A stretch of 64,000 nucleotides of DNA from Prosopocoilus inquinatus (Eukaryota; Arthropoda; Insecta; Coleoptera; Lucanidae), in the NCBI GenBank assembly GCA_036172665.1, contig CM069878.1, forward strand, positions 20,222,501 to 20,286,500, written 5' to 3'. Below, piece by piece: positions 1 through 12,182 of this stretch; the stretch's first letter is position 1; each line of letters begins with the position of its first letter. The position numbers were made by a program, and so were the translations under genes. The notes under the pieces are model-generated. The model did not search any database. It was not told the DNA's origin and worked only from the letters and a program-made list of their open reading frames with translations.

Positions 1-207
1 GGGTTTCCAAATTTCATCAGGCTGCAGTATCATGAATGTTTCATCTTTTAAATGCTTCAACAAATCATTCTCATCTACTACTGTGCCGTCCGATTCCAAA
101 ACTAGAACTGCGCCGTTTATATTCATTTTTTGAGAAGCTGTAAATACATATTTTAGGACCAAAGCTATTCAAAACTTTTATTATAATTTTTAAAGATTAT
201 TATGGTG

Positions 208-445
208 GGTTTATACAGTGACTAACAACTAACGTTTGGTAATCTTTAATCTTTTAGGGTCTTTTTCTCAGTTTAACAGTTTAACAGTTTAACTTTCATC
301 TACAGTTTATTTCTATACAAAGAACTGTTCTCATAATTGTTACTGTGGTAATAAATTAGACTAAGATTAAACTGCGACCGAGAACATGGCCCTTTAGAGA
401 TTAATTACTAAACGTTAGTTGTTAATGTTAGTTACTGTATAAACC
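208..445. mobile_element. MITE with GGTTTATACAGT termini
   Basis: The left end (GGTTTATACAGTGACTAAC) is repeated in inverted orientation at the right end (about 412-445), and the similarity continues inward through the ACTAACGTTTRGTAAT part. No coding capacity is seen. A second copy of the family lies at 1361-1680. No clear target-site duplication was found, so the superfamily is not assigned. Confidence 0.6.
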
Positions 446-562
446 TATCAATACAATGGGTTTCATAATATTATTTAAGGAAATTTTAATTTAAAGTCAC
501 TCTAAGAATTACTATTTATTTATTTCTTTATTTTACAAAGTTTTCCGGTCAAGACTTTTACC

Positions 563-1078
563 CTTAATATCTTCGAAAATTGTGTGGCAAATCGTTTTTG
601 ATTGCAGTGGATCTCCCGAGCAGCCTCCGTATAGCTGTTTCAGCCCTACTTGGGGCTTCATCAGCGGAAGCGCAGCTCAAGACGAGAGCTCCATTGCAAA
701 CCGAAACAACTTGTCCAAGTATATTCGCAATTGGGATGTGATAGTGATCAATAGATTAAACAGTGACATCCTACGATCGCTTATCGACCTGACTTTGAAG
801 TGGAATAAACAAATTGAAGCCAGTTTGCAACATAATAAGCTATTCCATGTAAGGCGGCCATGCTTGCTGTCACAGCATAATGAGATCCACTGCAATCAAA
901 AACGATTTGCCACACAATTTTCGAAATTTTCATTATGCTTTTACAGCAAGCATGGCCACCTTGCATGGAACAGCTTATGTTGCAAACTGGCTTCAATTTG
1001 TTTATTCCACTGCAAAGTCAGGTCGAAAAGCGATCGTAAAATGTCGCTGTTTAATTTATTGATCACTTAATATCTTCG
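563..1078. mobile_element. Hammerhead retrozyme-like element, copy a (diverged)
   Basis: This copy is flanked by a 13-bp direct repeat CTTAATATCTTCG (563-575 and 1066-1078), read as a target-site duplication. The left part (about 576-887) is a unit of the 312-bp family in minus orientation with a ribozyme at 603-698. From about 888 the sequence switches to plus orientation and ends in the family's GTCGCT..TTTATT terminus. It is the most diverged copy in the window and therefore probably the oldest. Small open frames within it have no conserved reading frame and are not called genes. Confidence 0.75.
603..698 (-). ncRNA. Hammerhead ribozyme, diverged copy
   Basis: On the minus strand the core reads CTGATGA, stem II AGCCC/GGGCT with loop CAAGTA, then GAAA. 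Stem I next to the core pairs CGGAGG with CTTCCG, whereas other copies pair CAGAGG with TTTCTG or TCTCTG, so both sides have changed together. Stem III is imperfect here (ACAG/CTAT), so cleavage activity is doubtful. Confidence 0.65.
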
Positions 1079-1212
1079 TTATTTATTGATGAATTTCACT
1101 AAATTGACAGGTATACCTTTAATGTAAAACTAAATATTCACTCAACATCATTAAAACATCCTAATAACATCGATAAGAGACTAAATTGGTTTGAATAGCT
1201 TTTCGTGGCAGT

Positions 1213-1287
1213 CACACTAAAGAGCGAATAGGAAAGGAGAAAGTTTGCATATGTGGATTTGATCTCTATTCGCTGTTTAGTGAGAGT
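1213..1287. repeat. Short imperfect inverted repeat
   Basis: CACTAAAGAGCGAATAGG is matched in inverted orientation by CTATTCGCTGTTTAGTG about 35 bp downstream. This looks like a tiny MITE or hairpin, with no coding content. Confidence 0.5.
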
Positions 1288-1360
1288 AATTGAGAAAATA
1301 TTTGATTATTTTATCGATGTTCTTAATTATCCTTGAAGATATTAATGAATACTTATGCTT

Positions 1361-1680
1361 GGTTTATACGGTCACTAAAACTAAAACTAAAAATTAATTA
1401 AAGCTAAAATTAAAACTATGCAAAAGTTTCCGTTTATACAAGCAAAAATTACGCATGCTCGTTGCACACCTAGCTGTGAAAATTCCGTGGAGGGAATGTT
1501 AACTGGAGAGAAAGTATAGTCAAATTTACGGTCATCCCACTTTTTCCACTAAAAATTGAAATAAACGAATTCTTAATTTTTAGTGAAGTTGTATAAACCG
1601 CTTCGTATCAGTATGGCCTTTTAATTTCTTAGTTGATAGTTATTAATGTTTAGTTATTAGTTTTAGTGACTGTATAAACC
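1361..1680. mobile_element. MITE with GGTTTATACRGT termini, second copy
   Basis: The left end GGTTTATACGGTCACTAAAAC is repeated inverted at 1640-1680 and again, more weakly, at 1570-1599. Either the element is nested or one arm has been duplicated. It belongs to the same family as 208-445. Positions 1681-2393 contain nothing I recognise. Confidence 0.55.
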
Positions 1681-2393
1681 ATACTGTAGTTTTTATGAAA
1701 GGTATCGGCCAAATTAAAATATGGATTACTGAAAAGGAATTGTTTTGTAGTTCACGTACAATTAGCAAAAATTTAAAATCAATCCTTGCAAAAAATAAAA
1801 AAATGCAGTTGTGAAATGAAACCATATAAATAACACATAAACTCCTTTGCGATAGGTAATGAGATATAGAATTAGAAAACTTACCTTTCAACATAAGTGA
1901 TACGTAGAGATCGTCGTCATCTTTTATCAAAATAAAATACTTTTTGGAGCGTCACGTCCCAAACTTTAAACGATAGTGTCATCTTTTTTGATTTACTTCT
2001 ACAGGAGAAAATATAAGCACATCAATGCAAAAAATAAATAATTTAAATGTGATATCTTTTGACAGTGATACAAAAACTGAATTTTTGATAAGCTTATTAA
2101 ACAGTTACAAATATTAGAAAAGTTAGAGCCTTTCGTTTCTATTGTATAAATACCATATATTTATTCATTTTTCAGACCCTCGGTAACTTTCTGTATACCT
2201 TTATGTAAAACTATAACGCCATTTCAAAAAATAAATGCAGCTTTAGGTAGCTTTTACATTCTAAACAAATTATTTCTTGACTGTTTTACTCAAAAATGTC
2301 CAGAAGTCAGTCTTTGTAAATATTTCTTTGGATGTACTATTTTCCGGTCTGAAATATGAATTAACCAGTGCGTATACAGACTATGTACTACGT

Positions 2394-2445
2394 CGTTCAA
2401 CTTAAATGATATGAAACTGTCAAGTGATATCATTTAAGTTGAGCG
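2394..2445. repeat. 19-20-bp hairpin
   Basis: CGTTCAACTTAAATGATAT is followed 13 bp later by its near-perfect reverse complement (ATATCATTTAAGTTGAGCG). It abuts a second inverted repeat at 2452-2580. Confidence 0.6.
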
Positions 2446-2451
2446 TCTTTG

Positions 2452-2580
2452 TATATACCATATAGAATGAGTCAGGCAATTAAGTAGGTAGATAGGCGTG
2501 AAGTCCTCGCTTATGTTACTGCTCCAATCGCCATGACTATACCGTCTACCTAGTTGCCTGACTCACTATGTATGTATATG
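2452..2580. repeat. Inverted-repeat element (GAGTCAGGCAA arms)
   Basis: ATGAGTCAGGCAATTAAGTA near 2467 is mirrored by CTAGTTGCCTGACTCAC near 2548-2566, with partly matching flanks. It is a small TIR element with no ORF. From 2581 to 3483 I see only AT-rich sequence with a direct repeat of GAATACGTATAAATGCGTCT (2961 and 2992) and no supported gene. Confidence 0.5.
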
Positions 2581-3483
2581 TGACTGAATATTATTATATG
2601 TTATAAAAGCATATATTTCTGCACATATTTAATTTATAAAATATACGTATAATACACAAATGTATAATAATTGTATATAAAGTTATTCTGTACACATATA
2701 TACCGTGCGTAAACACATTTGTGTGGCATCGCAGTTCACAGGAATAAAGAAGATACGGGCTGTTCAAAAACAAATGACCTAGTATGTTAGGAGACCCAGT
2801 ACGTGAAAATGAAAAGGCTTAGTTAAAAACTTAAGAGGGAAAAACTAAACAAAATATAAGTTATAATAAATTTTCAAACTATTATACTGAATTTTCATTA
2901 TTTATTCCTTCTGAGAGAATATAGGCTCAGAAAAGACTCTCGAATACTTTCTGAATGTTTCGAATACGTATAAATGCGTCTTGCAAGCGTTGAATACGTA
3001 TAAATGCGTCTAGAGCTCATTATCAGTTTCCAGATTTCCGCAAGCTGTGGTATGTAAATACTGTCGCTTATGAGCTGAAAATAGAAATTGAGGATGAATT
3101 CGGACAATGCATTGATAGTTATTCGGAACACTTGAGGAATTTTTGAGTGAGGACAACTATTTTTAGTAGAAAGTAGAAAGAATACAGGCCATTCTTTAAA
3201 AAAGGTGAAATTTTCAAATTTTTTTACACTTTGTTCATTGGAATGTTTTTGACGGACTGGGTCCTCCAAAACCAACGCGCTGTTGAATTTAGCTTCATGT
3301 TTTGTGAACACCTGTCTATATTGGAGAAAATGTAGCAAAAAGTTAGGTTACAGCAACTAGATAATACGTAAAGGTGATAATACGTTTCCTGTTTTGACTT
3401 TCCGATCATATAACTGTTATGTGACACAAAGTGTTTAGATATATATTATATTCAATTAATATAATATTTCACTAAGTAATATG

Positions 3484-6059
3484 TTATAAAAAATCTAGAG
3501 GCGCTGACTTAAAGTAAAAAAACGAGTTATTTATAGTTGAGACAAAATGTAATACGGGTTCATGTAAAAGTAATTCTTTGAAGCGGCATCCTATAGTGTG
3601 TGTATTTGTCTCTGGTTCTTTATCCATAGTTTCATAAAGCCCTACTGATTTATTGAAACGTATATATACTGGAGTTCCCATAAAATAAATATCATCATAC
3701 GTATTATTAACAATTATATGTTTTATTAGACATAAAATAAAGCTACCGTATTCCGATTTGCTAAAACAAACGTGCATTCCTGCAACATACTGTATTCCCC
3801 TAAAGAGTGCTTTAGAAGACAAGAATTTTATTCCAGTAAAAGAACAGAAGTTTACTATATAATCCCAATGCTTTTTTTCAAATAAATCATTTACCAATTC
3901 AATCCCTTCATCACATATAACTTTATCGGAAAACAAGTTACTGTTTGTTGAATGTAGTGCTTGTAATAGCTGATGTTTTTCACTTAATGTGTGTAAAATG
4001 TTTTTATAATTAAAACAATGTTTGAGAATTTTTTTAAAATATTGATGCTCACTTTCGAAACGTAATGTCCACAAATGTTTGAGTGGTCCAAATTTTCGTA
4101 TTAGGAAAGGATAATGACTTAAGAAATGGTGCTTAGGACGTAGTTTTGTATTTGGAAATAATGTTACTCTTAGATTTATATATTCCTCAATTAAAGTTTT
4201 TAAATATGCAACCTACCCAACCAGAAGTTAAAATACAACAAATTTCCCTAAGCAGTAACAACATCTCCCAACAACTGTTATTATCAATGACATCATAAAC
4301 TGCAAAAGGAAATATAAGTAAAATGCGCATATTTTCAGAAGCGCTTCCTTGTAATTTGTCTGCTTTCTTTAGCAAGAGTACTTTGTCGTATTTAGTTTCA
4401 CCTTTCAACCGGAGCTTCTGCAAACGATCATTCAATGAATCATATGTAAAGTACTTTTTCCGGACTAGCTCGTTTATACACAACATAAAATCGAATTGCA
4501 ATACTCAATGGTGCCAGTCCAGGGTTAAAAATATGAAAAAAATGACATTTATTAAGTACGGAGTCGTGTTTTATTCCGCGGACAATTCCACCTTTTGTTA
4601 ACGTCAAGAACAGATCTTGCTCATAAGTCTCAACCGTTCTATAAGGAAAAGTAGCAGTGTGATCTCTTTCGAAGCATTTCTTCTTTACATAACAGAAACG
4701 ACAAAAGTATGAATTGGTGCTAAAATTTTCCGATAAACCACCAATTTCATGACATCCCAAGTTATCACCAACAAAAGCAATTACAGTTCCTTTTAATATT
4801 TCATTTTCTCTCACCACAATTCCAGTAGATTCTAGAATGTTTATGTCATTAACAATAACTTCACATAACTTTTTGAAACCGTACTCTTTACATGCCTTTG
4901 AAGACACAAAGCTACTAATTGAATATGGTCGACCTTTGATCGATTGAACGATGATAAATTACCTAAAGTCATATAAATTCCAACCAACTTATGAATCTTA
5001 CGTGAAGATCCTAATGGATTACACACCTCGAAAGAATCTTGGTATAATTATTTGCAGAGCTTGAGGATTCATATTATAAAATTCATTATTTTTCCAACAT
5101 TCTCCATCAGTTAAATTTTCAAATATTTCAGCATTTGATGTAAAATTTTCTTTCCACTGATCATAAACGTTATTGTTTTTCATAAGAACTTTAATAGTTT
5201 CAATAATAGGTACATACACAAAGTATTCTTTTTCATTTCCTAATGTGATATTAATAGTACTAACATAGTTGAAATTATTTTTGTAGTATTTTTTACGAAT
5301 ATACTGTGATCTTAAAGTATTACAGGCTATTTTAAATAAATTTTTCTTTTCTAATAATTCTTGTGGTACTACAACATTAAATTGTTGTAAAATGTTAGTA
5401 AAATTCTGAACAGTAATATCATTAATGTCATTTAAACCTTCCATAATAGTTTGCAGTACACTATCTGGTAGACAATGTTTTGCTTGCAAAGTAAGAAAAG
5501 TACCAGCTAACATTTTTATATAATTTTCTTCCAATTCACATTCTAATTGATTAATGTTATTTTCATCTAAAGTTAATGCATTACAAATTTCTTCGTATTC
5601 ATTTGTAATACTTATTTCACAATTCACTAAATCTGCATTATCAAGATTACAATTTTGTTCCGTTAAATTATTTTTCGTGAAATGTTTTCTATAAAAATGG
5701 GATTTCAAACTTGAAACAGTACTGTACAAATGATCTCTAGTAGAGCAATCAGCATACGGACACTTCACAATTACATATTTTTTAATGTGGCCGTACATAT
5801 GAAAATATAATAGATTTTTTAAATGTGTTTTAAATTCACAATGAAATATACTACAACTAAATGACACAGATGTGACATTTATTTCGTGATGATTCCTATA
5901 TTTATGCATATAAAAAGCTCTGTACGTCCCAAATTCCCGACAGCATTTTTCCCGTTTACATATAAAGCGACAATTCTTAACATTTCTGTGATGATAAAGA
6001 TGAGATTCATACTGTTTAATAGAAACGGAATCTGTCTTACAAATGTTACATTTAAACAT
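3484..6059 (-). pseudogene. CACTA-like transposase relic with C2H2 zinc fingers
   Basis: Read on the minus strand, this is a decayed gene of roughly 750 codons. The ATG at 6059 begins a Cys/His-rich N-terminus with C2H2-type fingers (first CNIC..H-x3-H). A domain with RFFRG, NPLGSSRKIHKL and TLGNL follows. Next come GDNLGCHEIGG and a CRFC cysteine cluster, then KHHFLSHYP and LRFESEHQYFKK. That order is typical of large transposase-derived proteins common in insects, cnidarians and fish, which I associate with CACTA/EnSpm-like elements; the superfamily call is tentative. Reading-frame breaks lie near 5025, 4880, 4480 and 4190-4080. A good 3' splice site (TTTATTTGTTTCAG, ending about 6068) precedes the ATG, so 6069-6203 is probably an intron or 5' UTR. 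Confidence 0.6.
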
Positions 6060-6203
6060 TACAATGATCTGAAACAAATAAAATAATTTCAATCGAGAAT
6101 ATTGAGTGCAACAAATATATTTAATTCCGGTTAGACTATACATACAATTACAGTAACAAAAACTAAATGTTAAGCACTTTCGCAGTATGAGCCAAATGCC
6201 CAT

Positions 6204-7117
6204 ATAGAATATTTACCACTAGTATTGACTTTTTATTTAAAAATATTACACCAGCAACAATAAATTAATTACCTTAATAAAAGATGTGCTGGACTAAACA
6301 AACGAAAGATACGTCGCAAGCTTCAGATGATCGGAATATAACATCCCCAAGCAGCCGGTTGTCGTTTATCGTGTTGCAACCCGACAGTGACTCAATCGCA
6401 GACGATTGCGCATATCAAAATCATAAGAATTTATATAAAATTTGTAGTAATGTTACAGATAACAGTGTTAATTTTCAACACATTGTAAAACTACGAGAAT
6501 TGTATTAAAAATACGAGAAATATATTAAAAATACTCCATTTTTACGGTAAAATTAATATTGTTTCTTTTGAATTTTGTAATAAGTCTGTAAAATTACGTT
6601 GGAACATTTTCTGTTTGTAAACGTACACGAAAAAGAATGTGAATGTTACTTACAGCTGTATTTCTGTAAAATATTTTTATTTTTAATGGCTAAATACTAC
6701 TTTGCCTGTTGTAAAATTACATGAAATTTTTAGAGTGTATTTTACCCAACAAGCATACATTTCAATTAAGTGTCCAAATTCTTCAGGTTCATGACTTATT
6801 TGAACTTCTAGCTTAAGACCTCGTACTGAATGTTGAAGAAAACTTTTTGGATGCTGTAAATGTTGCTGGTACAATTACCCGAAGACACACACTTCAGCAA
6901 GGTGTATCGCATTTGACAGTTTGACAAATTTGAAAACTGCAATAGTTATGTGTAATAACAATTTTCCTTCGCTTTGTTTAAGGATTATGGAAACCTATAT
7001 TAATAAACAATTATTTGTTTCCGACAAGTTATAAACGCAATTTCTGTTCAAATTTAGTAAATGTGATTGCAACAATTGACTTTTTATATGACATTTTTCG
7101 TTTCTAACAGAATTTTT
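6204..7117. other. No recognised feature
   Basis: AT-rich DNA between two transposon relics. A 74-codon frame at 6284-6508 has no recognisable domain and is not called. Confidence 0.4.
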
Positions 7118-7123
7118 CAGTCT

Positions 7124-7243
7124 AATGCTGCAATTCTAAGCCCAATCGTAAGCCTGTAAGGTGTTGCAGAGCTATTTAAATACGTAAATTGTAAATATGT
7201 TACGATGGTTACGATAGTGCTCAGAATTGCAGCAATAATCAGA
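7124..7243. repeat. Small inverted-repeat element
   Basis: GCTGCAATTCTAAGC near 7128 and its inverted counterpart GCTCAGAATTGCAGC near 7219 form arms of about 30 bp with matching ATCGTAA segments. It is probably a short MITE next to the BEL relic. Confidence 0.5.
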
Positions 7244-7369
7244 GGCGGGTATAGATTTTAATACGTAATACGTTTCAATTTTTAAATCAGTTTAGAAAGC
7301 TTTAAATAAAAAAAATCAAATAGAAAAAATATTTCATTTAGCTATCTGTTAAAATTAACACTCGTATTT

Positions 7370-9540
7370 CTGATACACCCAGTATATTAAGATTTATACA
7401 TAATGCGAAACAAAATACAGATAAATCTATTCATCATTTAAGTTCCCATGAATTGAAAAATGCAACATCGATTTTGATAAAATTAGTGCAACAACAAGAA
7501 TTTCATCATGACATTTTTAATATTAAGAATTCTAAACCATTATTAAAGCATAGCAAACTATTATGCTTAAGTCCATTTTTAGATTCAGAAGGAATTTTGC
7601 GCGTAGGAGGTAGGTTACAAAAATCAAATTTAAATTATGATCAGAAACATCCCATTTTGCTTCCCAATAATCATCATCTTACCACTTTAATATTTAGGCA
7701 AGAACATAAACGACTGTTACATGCAGGAGCACAATCAGTTTTAACATCAATTAGAAGAACGTTTTGGCTATTAAATGGCAAAAATCAAGTCAAAAAAGTA
7801 ATCAGAAAATGTATAATTTGTTTTAAGACTAATCCACAAGTTTCAACTGAAATAATGGGAGAAATACTTGCATCACGTTTAAATATTACAAGACCATTTT
7901 TATCATGTGGCATAGATTTTGCTGGTCCATTTCTGATCAAAGCGCAAAAAACTCGAAATTCTAAATTAATTAAAACATACATTTGCTTTATATGTTTTAT
8001 TACAAAGGCTATTCATTTAGAGCTCGTAGGTCACATGAGCAAGGAACCATTTTTGAAACAGTAGAAAATTATTACTAATAAATAATAGCCGAGGACAACT
8101 TAGCGCCAATATTATAACCAAAACTTTTTGTATTAACTTAAAGAATCTCATTTTGTAAAATTTTCATAGTACGCTACTTAGGAATAACACTAAAAAGTGA
8201 AAAAAATTGATATGTCAAAGAGAAAAACCTGAATAAGAAGAGAAAGGTAAGAGATGGGTATAGGGAATGCTAATACAGTTCGAAAGAACATTTAATTCTG
8301 ATTCTTATGGTATAAAAAAATACTGGGTGTTCTATTTAAAAAACATGACTTTTCTACAGTTGAAATCAGTTCGAATAGAAGTTACTTTTCAACCAGCCCA
8401 TAAACGATTTTGTGTAAAATTAAGTATTACCTGAAAGCTTATGAGCATAGCCTACTACAGGCCAAAAATTAAAATTATGGCTATTGTTACACAAAGATGG
8501 CAGGCAGCATCATAAACAAGGTACTGCAACATTGAACTTTTTTTAAAAAATGGAATATCTCTAAAACAGCTAATTTTCCTTGTATCACATATTACACAAA
8601 ATATTTTTAAAATTTCATGAAGATTTCAGAAATACAATAAAAAATGGGGTATTCTATTTAAAATAAGAAAGTTGACAGCAACTTCCGGTACAAGCGGAAT
8701 TGTCCGAAAGTTGGAAATAATATATTTTGATAGATCCGTATCGTTAACTTATAACTGCAAAATATGAAACAGAAATTCAAAGGAGAAGTCCGTAAACTTT
8801 TAATGAATGGGTTGCCTGAATCTCCTTGTATATTCTGATAATGGCACAAATTTGGTAGGTGCACGCAATGAAATAAGGGACATGTTTCAGATTTTGACCA
8901 AATTTATTATTGATCATAATGTAAAGAGTTATTTATTAGAAGACGCATTCAATTGGCATTTCATTTCACCTAGAGCACCTCTCTTTGGAGGAATTTGAGA
9001 ATCAGCCATGAAATCGGTAAAATAGCATTTGAAAAGAATTCTGAATAACACAAAATTTGACTTTGAATCATTTAATACTGTATTATCACAAGTAAAAGCT
9101 GTTCTAAATTCTCGGCCATTATCACCATTGTCAAACGATCCAAATGATCTAAATCCTTTAATACCTGGGCATTTTCTTATTGGCGGAGCCTTGACATCAT
9201 TACCTGAAGAACAACTGAATGATGTTTGTACCAACAAATCGTTTGACAAAGTACCAGCATATGCAGCAGTTCATCCAACATTTTTGGAAGCGGTGGTCTA
9301 CGGAATATATCCACAATTTGCAGCAACGTAACAAATGGAAATTATCAGCAAAGCAGAGCATTCAAGTCGGCATGATGGCAATCATTAAGGAAAACAACCT
9401 GCCGCCATGCAATTGGATATTGGGTCGAATCATTGCAGTACATCCAGGAGAAGATGCGTGTAGTGACCGTTAAAATAAAAGACACTCAAATCAAGCGTCC
9501 TAACAGTATATTGTGTATTTTACCAATTGAAGCAAATTAA
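7370..9540 (+). pseudogene. BEL/Pao retrotransposon pol fragment (integrase and C-terminus)
   Basis: The first piece (about 7370-8052) holds the BEL-type pre-integrase region (GILRVGGRL), an H2C2 zinc-binding motif ending CIICFKTNP, and the first catalytic Asp of integrase in CGIDFAGPF. It then breaks at about 8053. The second piece resumes near 8805 with the second Asp in YSDNGTN and the Glu after FGGI. It continues through VLNSRPL..PGHFLIGG and the HFWKRWSTEYIHNLQQR block typical of BEL C-termini, ending at 9540. Lesions include a frameshift near 8820, stops at 8996 and 9022, and frameshifts near 9226 and 9462. Gag, protease and RT are absent, so it is a 5'-truncated dead copy. Confidence 0.85.
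8053..8804. other. Foreign DNA interrupting the BEL integrase
   Basis: The integrase reading is lost at about 8053 and resumes at about 8805. The intervening sequence is AT-rich and non-coding. It contains motifs such as CTGGGTGTTCTATTTAAAA and GGGGTATTCTATTTAAAA, common in insect MITEs. No clean terminal repeats or target duplication were found. Confidence 0.4.
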
Positions 9541-9829
9541 TCCTTATTTACTCTAATGTTAACCTCATAATTTTTGAAAATCCAATTAACCATTATTATT
9601 ATTCACTCCAACGTTATCAACATGATTAATATCAATTATTACATTTTTGAAAGGGAGAACTTTCAAGGTCGGCGGTATGGACAATTTATGGACAATTTTA
9701 CTTTAGTTGCCTTTGAAATATAAAAAAAAAAAGAAAAGTGAGCATTGATTTTGTAGTAACAAATATAATAAACAACTATCAATTATTCATTCAGTATTTT
9801 TTATAAAAGCAAAAACTTTTTTTATCAAA

Positions 9830-10016
9830 GAGAAAATTAACATATAAAATAGCGACATCTTACTATCGCTTTTTGACCTAACATTGGAGTAGGATAGACA
9901 AACTGAAGCGGGATTTGCTCCTAATGAGTCCCCCATGCAAGGCGGCCATGCTTGCTGTGTGAGGTTCTCACTGCAATCAAAAACGATTTGCACAAAATTT
10001 TTGAGAAAATTAACAT
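9830..10016. mobile_element. Hammerhead retrozyme-like element, copy b (ribozyme lost)
   Basis: This short copy is flanked by a 14-bp direct repeat GAGAAAATTAACAT (9830-9843 and 10003-10016). It begins ATAAAATAGCGACATC in minus orientation. It switches to plus at about 9958 and ends GATTTGCACAAAATTTTT. The ribozyme core is deleted, leaving only part of stem I. Sequence from 10017 to 11369 holds no recognised gene or element. Confidence 0.7.
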
Positions 10017-11538
10017 TTTATCAACAGCTAACCACGAGAAGAAATTTAAAAAAAGGCACGTTACATTTAGATCAAAAGTGAATATCATAAGATACATAAG
10101 AGATTAATTCTCCTAATCTGAATTTTTTTACCCAAAAATGAAAAACTGACGTATCACAAGCGAGCGCAGTCCCTTTGTTTTGAAACCTCTGCTTGGTTTA
10201 CGATTTGTTTCAGCAATTTATTCCGATAAAAGCAATTAAACAGCAATAAAACTTTTTATTTACGTTTGAAAGAACTCGGTCAAGGTCTTACTGTATACGA
10301 ATCTGAATCCAACTTGCGGATATCGGCATGTTTATTTGTATTATCAACATGCGATAAGTATGAACGTTTGTTTACGCACCTCCTTGTAATAGACAATAAT
10401 AATTATGTTAAAAACGAGTACCTAATCTTCGTTAGATTTTTATTGAAGTAATTACATATCTTCGTACGCTAGTTTTATAACTGCGTTAAAAATACGTGAA
10501 ATTATTTTTTAATTATTGCATTAAAAGCTGCAGAATAAGTATTGCAAGAGCAGAAAGTTTTATTAAAGAAACAAATTTAGTAATCAACATCGTAAATTGC
10601 TTATTGGCAATTTATAAATTAATATGATGTAAGAATTTCCACTTTTTCGATCACCTTTATATTGAATTTTTTAAATTTAACTGTTAAAGTACGGATTAGA
10701 ACAAAACTAATCATCAATTAATGCAACACGCACAGAATATTTTAAACTGTTAAGAACTTACCCAGTTACAAAATTTATCTGCTTTTAAAATTAACAAAGA
10801 AACAGGATACTTGACCTACTGAAGTACAATATCTGTGCATTAGGTCATGGTCTGCGTTTTTATGACTTTTTATGGCCTCGAACGCCGGAGAATATTTGAA
10901 AACCATGTTCCGCCGGAACATTTAAACTGCATTCAGCGACCCTCAAACACTTTCTACAAAAAAGTAAAATACTTTCTTTCTGCGTTATTGCTATCTGACC
11001 AATAGTTGTGTAACAAATTTTGCTTCTTTTCTTGACCACTATTTGTGGTTTCAATTAAAGACATAGGTTTAGAGACACATTGTATTACGAATGTGCTTTG
11101 GAATTTTGCAAAATTACTTGTTTTTATTAGTAAGATTGCATAATAGTGCTCATATTCCACAATAACTCGGTGTTTTGCAAAATTACTAGTGTATTTGCAA
11201 AAATACGGATTATTCAAAATTCCTGCGATAGATTCGAGAAAATCACGAATCTACCGAAAATTGAAAGACCGAAAAAAGATGCCTGTAATAAGGAAAATTT
11301 TGGATGACGTTTGGTTAATCTATAAAAATACATTCTGACAACCGACAAATATTATTATTATTATTATTAACATATAAAATAGCGACATCTTACTATCGCT
11401 TTTTGACCTAACATTGCAGTAGGATAGACAAATTGAAGCGGGATTTGCTCCTAATGACTCCCCCATGCAAGGCGGCCATGCTTGCTGTCAAAGCATAATG
11501 AAAGATTTTAGAAAAATTTTGTGCAAATCGTTTTTGAT

Positions 11539-11612
11539 TGCAGTGAGAACCTCGAGCAGCCTCTGGACAGCTGTTTCAGCCCTGCTTGGGGCTCTTCAGC
11601 AGAAACGTGCTG
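11539..11612 (-). ncRNA. Hammerhead ribozyme, damaged stem II
   Basis: The minus strand reads CTGAAGA, then a stem II shortened by one base (GCCCC..GGGC), GAAA and the GTC cleavage triplet. Stem I is cut short by the inversion junction at about 11612, so activity is unlikely. Confidence 0.6.
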
Positions 11613-11779
11613 CAAGCATGGCCGCCTTGCACGGGGGACTCATTAGGAGCAAATCCCGCTTCAATTTTTCTATCCTACTGCAACGTTAGGTCAAAAAGCG
11701 ATAGTAAGATGTCGCTATTTTATATGTTCATCATTCTTACATCGCATTTGCGAATAAATTGGGCAAGTCGTTTTTGGTC

Positions 11780-11870
11780 TGCAGTGGGAATGTCGAGCTA
11801 CGTTTCTGCTGAAGAAGCCCCAAGCAGGGCTGAAACAGCTGTCCAGAGGCTGCTCGAGGTTCTCACTGCA
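11780..11870 (+). ncRNA. Hammerhead ribozyme (predicted active form)
   Basis: All conserved core elements are present: CTGAAGA at 11809-11815, stem II AGCCC/GGGCT (11816-11831, loop CAAGCA), GAAA at 11832-11835, and stem III ACAG/CTGT (11835-11842) without a separate loop. The GTC triplet predicts cleavage after 11843. Stem I pairs CAGAGG with TTTCTG and continues outward through GCTCGA/TCGAGC and ACTGCA/TGCAGT. The palindromic stem III suggests it works as a dimer, as reported for other animal hammerheads such as newt satellite 2. Confidence 0.85.
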
Positions 11871-12091
11871 ATCAAAAACGATTTGCACAAAATTTTTCTA
11901 AAATCTTTCATTATGCTTTGACAGCAAGCATGGCCGCCTTGCATGGGGGACTCATTAGGAGCAAATCCCGCTTCAATTTGTCTATCCTACTGCAACGTTA
12001 GGTCAAAAAGCGATAGTAAGATGTCGCTATTTTATATGTTCATCATTCTTACATCGCATTTGCGAATAAATTGGGCAAGTCGTTTTTGGTC

Positions 12092-12182
12092 TGCAGTGGG
12101 AATGTCGAGCTACGTTTCTGCTGAAGAAGCCCCAAGCAGGGCTGAAACAGCTGTCCAGAGGCTGCTCGAGGTTCTCACTGCA
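12092..12182 (+). ncRNA. Hammerhead ribozyme, second unit of copy c
   Basis: Same core, stems and GTC triplet as the ribozyme 312 bp upstream, with predicted cleavage after 12155. Cleavage at 11843 and 12155 would release a 312-nt unit RNA. Confidence 0.85.

Noticed and set aside
2898..3338. 146-codon minus-strand frame
   Set aside because: No recognisable domain, odd composition and an internal DNA direct repeat; not distinguishable from chance.
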